Positions 33,163 to 40,343 of a DNA stretch of 40,343 nucleotides are shown here, piece after piece. The position numbers and the translations under genes were made by a program. This stretch comes from CAYJHC01 sp964369805. GTDB lineage: Bacteria > Bacillota > Clostridia > Peptostreptococcales > Anaerovoracaceae. Within the stretch, counting starts at the first letter, position 1; each line of letters opens with the position of its first letter. The notes beneath the pieces were generated by a model, which saw nothing but the letters and a program-made list of their open reading frames with translations, made no database searches and was not told the origin of the DNA. The stretch is from NCBI GenBank assembly GCA_964369805.1, contig CAYJFM010000021.1, forward strand, positions 1 through 40,343, given 5' to 3'.

Positions 33163-33723
33163 TTATTTAGCTCTACTTAAGTAGTCCCCAGTTCTTGTAT
33201 CAATTTGAATTATTTCGCCTTCCTCAATAAAAATCGGAACTTGAATAATTGCTCCTGTTTCTACAGTTGCTGCCTTAGTTACATTAGTTGCAGTATCGCC
33301 CTTAACGCCTGGCTCTGTTTCAATAACTTTTAGGTTTACAAAGTTTTGAGCCTCTACTAAGAATGCCTTATCTTGATAGAACTTGATTGTTGCCATATCA
33401 TTTTCTCTTAAGTATTTCATAGCTTCTTCTACTTGATCATGCATTAAAGGAACTTGGTCATATGTTTCTTGATCCATGAAGTAGTATAGGTCTCCATCTT
33501 GATATAAGTACTGCATTTCCTTTGTTTCAATATGAGCTTTTGGGAACTTGTCATTAGGGTTAAAAGCTTCTTCTCTTGTTGATCCAGTTAGCACACTTTT
33601 GTACTTAGTTCTAACAAAAGCAGCTCCCTTACCTGGCTTTACATGTTGAAAATCAATTACAACACATGGCTCTCCGTTAATCTCAAAAGTCATACCTTTT
33701 CTAAAGTCTCCAGCATAAATCAT
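33163..33723 (-). CDS. efp: Translation elongation factor P
   Basis: This 186-residue EF-P has standard length and three OB-like domains. It relieves ribosome stalling at polyproline sequences. The loop lysine that is modified in many bacteria is Lys32 in HVKPGKGAAF. No epmA or epmB genes are near, so any modification would follow a Firmicutes route encoded elsewhere. The M24 peptidase gene lies upstream, as in many Firmicutes. A protein rich in Thr-Pro repeats at the left edge would be a natural client. Confidence 0.96.
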   Translation of the reverse strand: MIYAGDFRKGMTFEINGEPCVVIDFQHVKPGKGAAFVRTKYKSVLTGSTREEAFNPNDKFPKAHIETKEMQYLYQDGDLYYFMDQETYDQVPLMHDQVEEAMKYLRENDMATIKFYQDKAFLVEAQNFVNLKVIETEPGVKGDTATNVTKAATVETGAIIQVPIFIEEGEIIQIDTRTGDYLSRAK

Positions 33724-33781
33724 TTTTTGTCTCCATTCTTAATTTTAATAATATCTTTCTAATAAATATTCATTTATCTTT

Positions 33782-34474
33782 TTACAAAATAATCAACTCT
33801 TTTGGTGATTTCGTCAAGTTAATTATACCAAATTCTGTGATAATTGCAAGGTCTTCAATTCTGACACCCATCTCATCTGGTAAGTATATCCCTGGCTCTA
33901 TGGTTACAGCCATGTTCTCTTCTAATAAAGTGTTTGTACTTTTATTAATATAAGGTTCTTCATGAACCTGCTTACCAACTCCATGCCCAGTTCCGTGGAT
34001 ATAGAATTGCCCATATCCAGCTTTTTCTATAAAGTCCCTTGCAATTTTATCTACTTCCCTTGACATAACTCCCGCTTTAACTGCGCTAATTGCAGCTTCC
34101 TGAGCATCTAATACAGTGTTGTATACCTGAATTTGTTTTTCACTTAGTTCTCCAAGCCCTACTGTTCTAGTCATATCACCACATTGTCCATTATAAATGC
34201 ACCCAAAATCCAAAGTGAGAAGTTCTCCTTCTTCTATCCTTTTTTCAGATGGCTCACCATGGGGCAAGCAACCTCTCCATCCAGAAACACTTATAGTTGG
34301 AAATGAAAGATCTGTTGCACCCAAAGAAAACATAGTCTTTTCAATTTCTTTAGCTATTTCTAATTCTGTCATTCCAATTCTTATGAAACCTAGAATATGT
34401 TCAAAGGCTCTATCTCCAATAGCTTCTGCCTTTGCAATATCTAAAAGCTCTTGGGCTGTTTTTACCATTCCCAT
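33782..34474 (-). CDS. M24-family metallopeptidase, catalytic domain only
   Basis: This 230-residue pita-bread-fold peptidase has all five metal ligands: Asp89 (LDFG), Asp100 (GDMTRT), His164 (HGTGHGVG), Glu193 (IEPG) and Glu207 (VRIED). The gene neighbour of efp is usually an aminopeptidase P-type protein of about 350 residues with an N-terminal creatinase domain. Here that domain is absent. The sequence (LPHGEPS before LDFG) is still closer to the prolidase/aminopeptidase P branch than to methionine aminopeptidase. The ATG overlaps the ylbF-like stop by one base (TAATG), so the short form is not due to a missed upstream start. Confidence 0.85.
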   Translation of the reverse strand: MGMVKTAQELLDIAKAEAIGDRAFEHILGFIRIGMTELEIAKEIEKTMFSLGATDLSFPTISVSGWRGCLPHGEPSEKRIEEGELLTLDFGCIYNGQCGDMTRTVGLGELSEKQIQVYNTVLDAQEAAISAVKAGVMSREVDKIARDFIEKAGYGQFYIHGTGHGVGKQVHEEPYINKSTNTLLEENMAVTIEPGIYLPDEMGVRIEDLAIITEFGIINLTKSPKELIIL

Positions 34475-34803
34475 TAGTTGCCTGCTACCAAATCGCCTAG
34501 AGTTTTATAAACATCATTCATCATCATGCCAAACCTCATCTCACACTGAAGATACTCCGCAGCAACTGGATCTTTCATCATTACTTCATACAGAGGCTGA
34601 ATCATTTCCATTGCAAGTTGCTCAATATTCTCTCCCATTGCTTGTTTAGATTGAAGTTCCATTTGCTTCATTTGATAGTCTTGAATCATGCCATTAAGTT
34701 CTGGGTTTTCAGAAACCTTTGCTTTTACAGCAATGTATTGTTTGTATTCTTCTGAGTCTTTGATTGCTCTTTCTAAGTTATGTAATTCATCATATACGTT
34801 CAT
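34474..34803 (-). CDS. YlbF/YmcA-family protein
   Basis: This 109-residue all-helical protein is of the Com_YlbF family, with the typical VYDELHNLERAIKDSEEYKQY start and central NGMIQDYQMKQMELQSKQ. In Bacillus, YlbF and YmcA (with YaaT) form a complex that acts on RNase Y and affects competence and sporulation. Its position directly after the RNase J gene fits a role in RNA turnover. GGAGG precedes the ATG. Confidence 0.8.
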   Translation of the reverse strand: MNVYDELHNLERAIKDSEEYKQYIAVKAKVSENPELNGMIQDYQMKQMELQSKQAMGENIEQLAMEMIQPLYEVMMKDPVAAEYLQCEMRFGMMMNDVYKTLGDLVAGN

Positions 34804-34804
34804 T

Positions 34805-36943
34805 TTATACCTCCATAAAAATCGGTAAGATTACCGGATTCCTCTTTGTTTTATCATAAATAAATTTTCTCATGTCATCTCTAACTAAAGATTTCATGCT
34901 AGCCCAGTCTCTAATTTTTTCTGCCCTACATTTTTCAACAGAGGCCATTGCAACTTCCCTAGCATCCTTAATTAAGTCTTCATTTTCTTTTACGTAGACA
35001 AAGCCTCTTGAAACAATTTCAGGGCCTCCAATTATTCTACCTGTTTTGGTATCAATACTTGTAACAACTATAACTAGCCCTGATTCAGATAACAGCTTTC
35101 TGTCCCTTAATACAACAGTTCCAATATCACCAACTCCAAGCCCATCAACCATTATAGTCTCACAACTTACAGCATCCTCAGTGATATGAGCTCCTTTACT
35201 ATTAATATTTAATATATCTCCATTATTTAGTATAAATGCATTTTCTTCAGGAAGTCCTAAATCAACAGCTAGTTCTGCATGTTTCTTTAGGTGCATTCTC
35301 TCGCCATGGACTGGCATAAAGTACTTTGGCTTAATTAATGAGTGAATAATTTTCAATTCCTCAGCCTTAGCATGTCCTGATACATGTGTTTCTGCAATAT
35401 CAGAATATATTACTTTAGCCCCTGCTTCAATTAGGTTATTTACAACATTGGTTACAGTTTTTTCATTTCCTGGTACTGGTGTTGATGAAAGGATTACCAT
35501 ATCCCCTTCTTTAATACTAATATCTCTATGAGTTTGATTTGCCATACGAGACAAGGCAGACATAGGCTCTCCTTGGCTACCAGTTGTAATAATCACAACT
35601 TCATTATCTGGATACTGATTTACCTGATTCATGTCAAGAACTGTATTTGGTGGGAAGTCTAGATATCCCAGCTCAGTAGCTACATCAGCTACTTTTAGCA
35701 TTGATCTTCCTGTAAACACAACTTTACGTCCACAAAGCACAGCATTATCAATAATTTTTTGAATTCTATGTACATTAGATGAAAATGTCGCTACAAGAAT
35801 TCTTGACTCTGCAGTCCTAAAAATACTTTCTAAAGCCTCTCCTACTCTTTTTTCAGACTTGGTGAAACCTTCCCTAGTAGCATTTGTACTGTCTGCTAGC
35901 ATTAGAAGAACTCCTTTGTCTCCTAATCTTCCTAAAGCTCTAAGGTCAATAGGCTCTCCGTCTACAGGAGTAAAGTCTATTTTAAAATCTCCTGTGTGAA
36001 ATATGGTACCAATAGGAGTGTCAATAGCTAGTGCCACTGCATCTGCAATTGAGTGTGTAGTTCTTATTGCATTTACTTTAAATGGTCCAACTTTGAAAGT
36101 ATCACCTGCTTTAATTGTATTTAGCAATGAAGCCATAGGTTTCATATTATGCTCTTCAAACTTTCCTTCGACTAGAGCAATTGGGAGTCTAGTTCCATAT
36201 ACAGGAATTTTAAGGCTCTTTAGCAGATATGGTATACCTCCTATATGATCCTCGTGTCCATGTGTAATTACAAGTCCCCTTACTTTCTTCTTATTTTTAA
36301 TTAAATAATCAAAATCTGGTATGACAATATCAATCCCTAGCATTTCATCGTCTGGAAAAGATAACCCACAGTCAATAATAATTATATCATTGCCATATTC
36401 AAAGGCTGTCATATTCTTTCCTATCTCTTTAAGACCTCCTAATGGAATTACTTTTAGAGTTTTTTCTTTTGACACTAGGTTTTTAATTGTTTTCTTTGCC
36501 TTATTAGCATTTGCTTCAGCTTGCTTCTTTGTAGCAGTATTTTCTACAGGTTTTGTTTGCTTTCCTTGAGTTTTAGTTCCCCTTGTAGGTTGCTTTGAAT
36601 TCTGTCTTGAAGCAGGTTTGTCATTTTTCCTTGTTGTTTCTTTTTCTAATTGCTTGCCAGAGTCCTTTATCCCATGCTTTACTGCTGAGTCTGGTTTTGT
36701 TTTAGCCCCAGTCCTTGCTCCCTGTTTTCCTGTTGTTTTTCCTGCCTTATCTTCCCCCTCATTGGGCTTTGCTGCTGATTTTGTAGTTGGCCTTCCTCCT
36801 CTAGCTGCAGTAGATTTTTTCTTCTTAGCTACTTCTTCTACAGGTTTTTTTTCACCATCTTTTAATGAAGTTGGTCTTACTTCTCTCTTTCCAGAGGGTT
36901 TAGCCGCATTATGGCTTTTTTCTCTGTTTTCTTTTTCCTTCAT
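34805..36943 (-). CDS. rnj: Ribonuclease J with long basic N-terminal extension
   Basis: This 712-residue protein contains a normal RNase J of about 555 residues from about residue 163 (KVIPLGGLKEIGKN). The metallo-beta-lactamase zinc motif is His228-x-His-x-Asp-His233 (HGHEDH), with beta-CASP and C-terminal domains and the PVHGER motif. RNase J is an endonuclease and 5'-3' exonuclease for mRNA decay and rRNA maturation. Residues 1-160 are low-complexity and rich in Lys, Thr, Ala, Gly and Gln, probably disordered and RNA-binding. The ribosome site is weak (GAGAG). One gene copy is visible, between leuS and the ylbF-like gene. Confidence 0.93.
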   Translation of the reverse strand: MKEKENREKSHNAAKPSGKREVRPTSLKDGEKKPVEEVAKKKKSTAARGGRPTTKSAAKPNEGEDKAGKTTGKQGARTGAKTKPDSAVKHGIKDSGKQLEKETTRKNDKPASRQNSKQPTRGTKTQGKQTKPVENTATKKQAEANANKAKKTIKNLVSKEKTLKVIPLGGLKEIGKNMTAFEYGNDIIIIDCGLSFPDDEMLGIDIVIPDFDYLIKNKKKVRGLVITHGHEDHIGGIPYLLKSLKIPVYGTRLPIALVEGKFEEHNMKPMASLLNTIKAGDTFKVGPFKVNAIRTTHSIADAVALAIDTPIGTIFHTGDFKIDFTPVDGEPIDLRALGRLGDKGVLLMLADSTNATREGFTKSEKRVGEALESIFRTAESRILVATFSSNVHRIQKIIDNAVLCGRKVVFTGRSMLKVADVATELGYLDFPPNTVLDMNQVNQYPDNEVVIITTGSQGEPMSALSRMANQTHRDISIKEGDMVILSSTPVPGNEKTVTNVVNNLIEAGAKVIYSDIAETHVSGHAKAEELKIIHSLIKPKYFMPVHGERMHLKKHAELAVDLGLPEENAFILNNGDILNINSKGAHITEDAVSCETIMVDGLGVGDIGTVVLRDRKLLSESGLVIVVTSIDTKTGRIIGGPEIVSRGFVYVKENEDLIKDAREVAMASVEKCRAEKIRDWASMKSLVRDDMRKFIYDKTKRNPVILPIFMEV

Positions 36944-36978
36944 ATTCTCTCTTTCTTTGTAAAAGTTTGCTTTCTAGC

Positions 36979-39450
36979 TTACTTTATTACAATATTAACT
37001 AGCTTTCCAGGAACTGCAATTACCTTTACAATTTCTTTTCCTGAAACTAGCTCTTTAGTAGAGTCCATAGAAAGAACGATTTCCTGCATTTCATCTCTTG
37101 AGGCACTGCTAGGAATTTCCACTTTTTCCTTAACTTTGCCATTAATTTGCATTACAATTTCAACTGTGTCTTTTACTAAGGCTGAAGGATCAAATACTGG
37201 CCAGCTTTGACCGTATGCCCTTCCTTCTTCCCCTAAAGCTTCCCACAATTCTTCGCAAAGGTGTGGTGCAAATGGAGTAAGCAGCATTACTAAGTCTTTA
37301 ATGGACTTTCCAAGTAAGGCTTTGTTTACGTTCTCGCCTTCCTTGTATTTGTAAATCTCGTTTACAAGTTCCATAATTGAACTTATAGCTGTGTTGAAAT
37401 TAAATCTGTCCCCAACGTCTTCCGTAACTTTTTTAATTGTTGAGTTCAGCGCAAATAGCAGTTCTTTGTCTTCTTTGGACTTCGCTTCTGCATTAACTTT
37501 TTCTGTACATCCATACTTTTCGATATACTCTGTAACCACTCTGTACACTCTGTTAAGGAATCGATAGCTTCCTTCAACTCCAGTGTCTGACCAGTCAAGT
37601 TCCTTTTCTGGCGGCGCAGCAAATAGTATAAACAGTCTTGCTGTGTCCGCACCATATTTTTCTATAATCTCAGCTGGAGAAACTACGTTTCCAACTGACT
37701 TAGACATTTTTTTACCATCTTTAATTACCATACCTTGTGTAAGTAAGTTTTCAAATGGTTCATCTGTAGTAACAATGTCAAGGTCATTTAAAGCCATTTG
37801 GAAGAATCTCGAATATAAAAGATGAAGAATAGCATGCTCTACTCCACCAATATACTGATCAACATTCATCCAGTACTTAACCTTTTCCTTATCAAAAATC
37901 TCTTCTGAATTATTTGGATCGCAGTATCTTAAGAAGTACCATGACGAATCAAGGAATGTATCCATTGTATCTAGTTCTCTTTCAGCTTCTCCACCACATA
38001 CAGGACAAGTTGTGTGAATAAATTCTTTACTTGTTGCCAATGGTGATTGGCCTTTACCTGTAAATTCAACATCTTCTGGTAACATTACAGGTAGATTCTC
38101 TTCTTTCTCTGGAACCCAGCCGCAGCTTGGGCAGTTAATCATAGGTATTGGAGATCCCCAGTATCTTTGTCTAGAAACTAACCAATCTCTAAGTCTATAG
38201 TTAATTGTTTGTTTACCAATGTTCTTTTCTTCAAGGTAAGTAAACATTTTCTTAATTGCATCTTTGTTATTCATTCCATCAAATTCACCAGAGTTGATCA
38301 TCTTTCCTTCAGCTACAAAAGCCTCTGTAAGATTGTTTACATCAATTTCTGGGTTTTCTGGATCTACTACTGGAATTATTTCAAGGTCAAAGGCCTTTGC
38401 AAAATCAAAGTCTCTTTGGTCATGTGCTGGTACTGCCATAATAGCCCCTGTACCATATCCAAGAAGTACATAGTCTGAAATATAAATTGGAATCTTCTTT
38501 CCTGTTAGTGGATTGATTGCATATTGCCCAATAAATACTCCGGTTTTTTCGTTGTTTGTTGCTGTTCTTTCAATATCTGTCATATGCTGAACTTTTTCAA
38601 TATATGCCTCTACTTCAGCCTGATAACTTGTTCCATCAGTAAGAGTTTTTACAATTTTTGCTTCTGGTGCAAGTACCATATAAGTAGCACCAAATAATGT
38701 ATCTGGCCTAGTTGTAAAAACAGTTAGTTCTTCATCTGTACCATCAATCTTAAATACTGCTTCAGCACCTTCAGATTTACCAATCCAATTTTTTTGCATT
38801 ACCTTTACCTTGTTTGGCCATCCATCTAAGGTTTCAAGGTTTTCTAGTAATCTATCAGCATAGTCAGTTATTTTAAAATACCATTGAGATAATTCTTTTT
38901 TACCCACAACAGAGTTACATCTATCACAACAGCCATCAATTACCTGCTCATTAGCAAGTACAGTTTGACAGTCAGGACAGAAGTTTACTGCATTTTCTTT
39001 TTTGTATGCTAGGCCTTTGTTAAAGAACTGAATAAATATCCACTGCATCCATTTATAATAACTTGGATGACATGTAGCTATTTCTCTTTCCCAATCATAT
39101 GCTAAGCCTAGCTCTGAAAGTTGATCTCTCATTTCAGCAATATTTTGCCATGTCCACTCAGCTGGAGGAGTGCCGTTTTTAATGGCTGCATTTTCTGCTG
39201 GTAAACCAAAAGAATCCCATCCCATTGGATGAAGTACATTGTACCCTTTCATTGTCTTAAATCTTGCAATTACATCACCTATTGAGTAGTTTCTAACATG
39301 ACCCATGTGAAGTTTACCTGATGGGTATGGGAACATTTCAAGCACGTAGTACTTTTCTTTATCCATATCCTCAGATACCTTATACGTGTTGTTTTCTTTC
39401 CAGTATGATTGCCACTTGCTTTCAATTGCAGTATGGTTGTATTTAGACAT
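36979..39450 (-). CDS. leuS: Leucyl-tRNA synthetase
   Basis: This 823-residue class I synthetase charges tRNA-Leu in the cytoplasm. The HIGH motif is His48-Met-Gly-His51 (GKLHMGHVRNY). The KMSKS motif is intact (DGKKMSKSVGNV). Zinc-type CxxC pairs lie in the insertion regions (CPDCQTV and CPVCGGE), and a CP1 editing domain is present. The start overlaps the rsfS stop by 8 bases, with the GGAGGAAAG ribosome site inside rsfS. No T-box leader is possible within this arrangement, so any leucine control must lie further upstream. Confidence 0.97.
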   Translation of the reverse strand: MSKYNHTAIESKWQSYWKENNTYKVSEDMDKEKYYVLEMFPYPSGKLHMGHVRNYSIGDVIARFKTMKGYNVLHPMGWDSFGLPAENAAIKNGTPPAEWTWQNIAEMRDQLSELGLAYDWEREIATCHPSYYKWMQWIFIQFFNKGLAYKKENAVNFCPDCQTVLANEQVIDGCCDRCNSVVGKKELSQWYFKITDYADRLLENLETLDGWPNKVKVMQKNWIGKSEGAEAVFKIDGTDEELTVFTTRPDTLFGATYMVLAPEAKIVKTLTDGTSYQAEVEAYIEKVQHMTDIERTATNNEKTGVFIGQYAINPLTGKKIPIYISDYVLLGYGTGAIMAVPAHDQRDFDFAKAFDLEIIPVVDPENPEIDVNNLTEAFVAEGKMINSGEFDGMNNKDAIKKMFTYLEEKNIGKQTINYRLRDWLVSRQRYWGSPIPMINCPSCGWVPEKEENLPVMLPEDVEFTGKGQSPLATSKEFIHTTCPVCGGEAERELDTMDTFLDSSWYFLRYCDPNNSEEIFDKEKVKYWMNVDQYIGGVEHAILHLLYSRFFQMALNDLDIVTTDEPFENLLTQGMVIKDGKKMSKSVGNVVSPAEIIEKYGADTARLFILFAAPPEKELDWSDTGVEGSYRFLNRVYRVVTEYIEKYGCTEKVNAEAKSKEDKELLFALNSTIKKVTEDVGDRFNFNTAISSIMELVNEIYKYKEGENVNKALLGKSIKDLVMLLTPFAPHLCEELWEALGEEGRAYGQSWPVFDPSALVKDTVEIVMQINGKVKEKVEIPSSASRDEMQEIVLSMDSTKELVSGKEIVKVIAVPGKLVNIVIK

Positions 39451-39796
39451 TTCTTTCCTCCAAAATAATTTTTTCGCAGTCTCCCCAAACTTTTTCTAAA
39501 GTGTATTTCCCTCTAGCTTCTTTTGTAAAAATATTTACAATAATATCACCGCAGTCAAGGAGAATCCATCCCGAATCCTTCTTTCCTTCAACATTTTTAA
39601 CTTCTCCGCCATTTTCATAAACAACGTCTTCAATTTGATCCTTAAATGCTCCTAATTGTCTTTCTGATGCTGCCGATGCTACAATCATATAATCTGCAAA
39701 AGATGATTTCTCAGAAATATCTAAAACATCAATATCTTCTCCTAGCTTGTCTTCAATTAGCGTTGCAATAGCAACAGCTATTTCTCTATTATTCAT
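39443..39796 (-). CDS. rsfS: Ribosomal silencing factor RsfS
   Basis: This 117-residue protein of the Iojap/RsfS family binds ribosomal protein L14 and blocks subunit joining under starvation. I chose the ATG at 39796, which follows a GAAAGGAA ribosome site and gives the usual MNNREIAVAIA opening. A start at 39829 would overlap yqeK and adds a poor basic stretch. Conserved segments SSFADYMIVASAASERQ and DSGWILLDCGDIIVNIF are present. It sits between yqeK and leuS. Confidence 0.94.
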   Translation of the reverse strand: MNNREIAVAIATLIEDKLGEDIDVLDISEKSSFADYMIVASAASERQLGAFKDQIEDVVYENGGEVKNVEGKKDSGWILLDCGDIIVNIFTKEARGKYTLEKVWGDCEKIILEERNV

Positions 39797-39812
39797 TAAT
39801 TTTTTCCTTTCA

Positions 39813-40283
39813 TTACGACAGACTTTCAATCATTAAAAGCGTGTCATCATCTGCAGACTTAATTCCCTTAGATATTAAAAATTCTACAGTCCGTTTTCCA
39901 TAAAGCAGGCAGGCTTTATCTAAATCAAGTTTTGCTACTTTTCTTAACTCTTCTACCCCTAAATAATCTCGCAAAGGCTCTATTCCATCTGCCAGATATA
40001 CAATTTTTTCAAGAGTAGACATATTAGCTCTACCTGTAGTATGGTAGCTAATAGCCCTAATTACGTCTTCTGCATATTCTATTTCAGGTAACTCATCCTT
40101 CCAGTTTTCCCTAAGCCATGCTGCAGCGACTTTACTGTGAGAAAGATTTTTATTTCCTAAATATTTTTGCTCAATACTATATTTTACCACAAACTCATTA
40201 AGTTGTTCAAGAGTATACTCTTTGAACCTATCATGATACATAGCTGCAATATATGCATGCACTGTGTTTTCACCATGTATCAT
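39813..40283 (-). CDS. yqeK: YqeK-family HD phosphohydrolase (N-terminus disrupted or misread)
   Basis: This 156-residue protein carries most of the YqeK HD domain, a symmetrical diadenosine tetraphosphate hydrolase. Visible are His17-Asp18 (AAMYHDRF), a conserved SYHTTGRANMS segment and the YLADGIEP motif with the last metal Asp. The family is usually about 190 residues, and the first metal His (RxxH) and its helix are missing here. The ATG at 40283 has no ribosome site, and a stop lies four codons upstream in frame. A neighbouring frame (40270-40341) encodes RMVEIVETCYD, which resembles the missing helix. A single-base shift there would restore a longer protein. Confidence 0.75.
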   Translation of the reverse strand: MIHGENTVHAYIAAMYHDRFKEYTLEQLNEFVVKYSIEQKYLGNKNLSHSKVAAAWLRENWKDELPEIEYAEDVIRAISYHTTGRANMSTLEKIVYLADGIEPLRDYLGVEELRKVAKLDLDKACLLYGKRTVEFLISKGIKSADDDTLLMIESLS

Positions 40284-40343
40284 AGCAAGTTTCTACAATT
40301 TCAACCATTCTCTTACCATATAATCCATTGGTAATAATAAGAA
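40270..40343 (-). CDS. C-terminal fragment of an upstream reading frame (NadD end or frameshifted YqeK start)
   Basis: From the right edge one minus-strand frame reads LIITNGLYGKRMVEIVETC and a few more residues to a TGA at 40270-40272, overlapping yqeK by 14 bases. The NGLY element resembles the end of nicotinate-nucleotide adenylyltransferase NadD, which usually precedes yqeK. The RMVEIVETCYD part resembles the first helix of YqeK. Both readings are inference from very little sequence. Confidence 0.35.
   Translation of the reverse strand, partial: LIITNGLYGKRMVEIVETCYDTW

Noticed and set aside
36963..39450. T-box leader controlling leuS
   Set aside because: leuS overlaps rsfS and has no upstream untranslated region in which a T-box could fit.

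Overview
This window reads as a low-GC, strictly anaerobic Firmicute of class Clostridia, probably an amino-acid-fermenting or acetogen-like organism of the Peptostreptococcaceae type. That assignment is inference from content, not from a marker gene. The basis is AT-rich DNA with AGGAGG-type ribosome sites, the FeFe-hydrogenase maturases, a multi-iron-sulfur NADH-linked complex, threonine-to-glycine degradation genes, molybdopterin metallation genes and a Clostridia-style leuS/rsfS/rnj/efp/mltG block. No rRNA, tRNA, CRISPR array, insertion sequence or phage gene was recognised.

Layout. Positions 1-1435 (-) hold the N-terminal part of a secreted surface protein that runs off the left edge in a Thr-Pro repeat. 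Positions 1773-2989 (+) encode a membrane-anchored thioredoxin and a CcdA-type thiol transporter, followed by two moeA genes (3078-6239, +), the second fused to a periplasmic-binding-protein-like domain. A bidirectional terminator separates these from trxA, a hotdog thioesterase and a split chromate-type transporter (6368-8367, -). Next (-) come the FeFe-hydrogenase maturation genes in the order TM1266-type regulator, hydE, hydG, hydF and an unknown membrane protein (8477-12897). Their leader carries a terminator-like hairpin just before the first gene. An EFR1-type flavodoxin-ferredoxin and an orphan prepilin (13092-14392, -) are followed by a MATE pump (+).

The kbl-tdh pair (16006-18272, -) and a three-gene redox operon (18508-24292, -) follow. 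That operon encodes a NuoE-like, a NuoF-like and a giant 1168-residue protein that joins a NuoG-type N-terminus, an NfnB/GltD-type flavin module, ferredoxin clusters and a shortened formate-dehydrogenase-like domain. This matches my recollection of the Sporomusa-type transhydrogenase (Stn) family and is the most interesting system here. A second MATE pump (+) has an unexplained terminator in its leader.

From 26049 to the right edge all genes are on the minus strand in a long, tight housekeeping series. In transcription order these are yqeK, rsfS, leuS, RNase J, ylbF-like, M24 peptidase, efp, mltG, trmR, a U32 gene (trhP-like), a CNNM/CBS protein, mtaB, HIT and an EamA transporter. The start of yqeK at the right edge looks frameshifted.

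How the genes work together. Threonine catabolism (Tdh, Kbl) yields NADH, glycine and acetyl-CoA. The Stn-like complex would balance NADH, NADPH and ferredoxin. The maturases would activate an FeFe-hydrogenase encoded elsewhere, since no H-cluster hydrogenase is present in the window. The MoeA pair would supply Mo or W cofactor to enzymes also encoded elsewhere.
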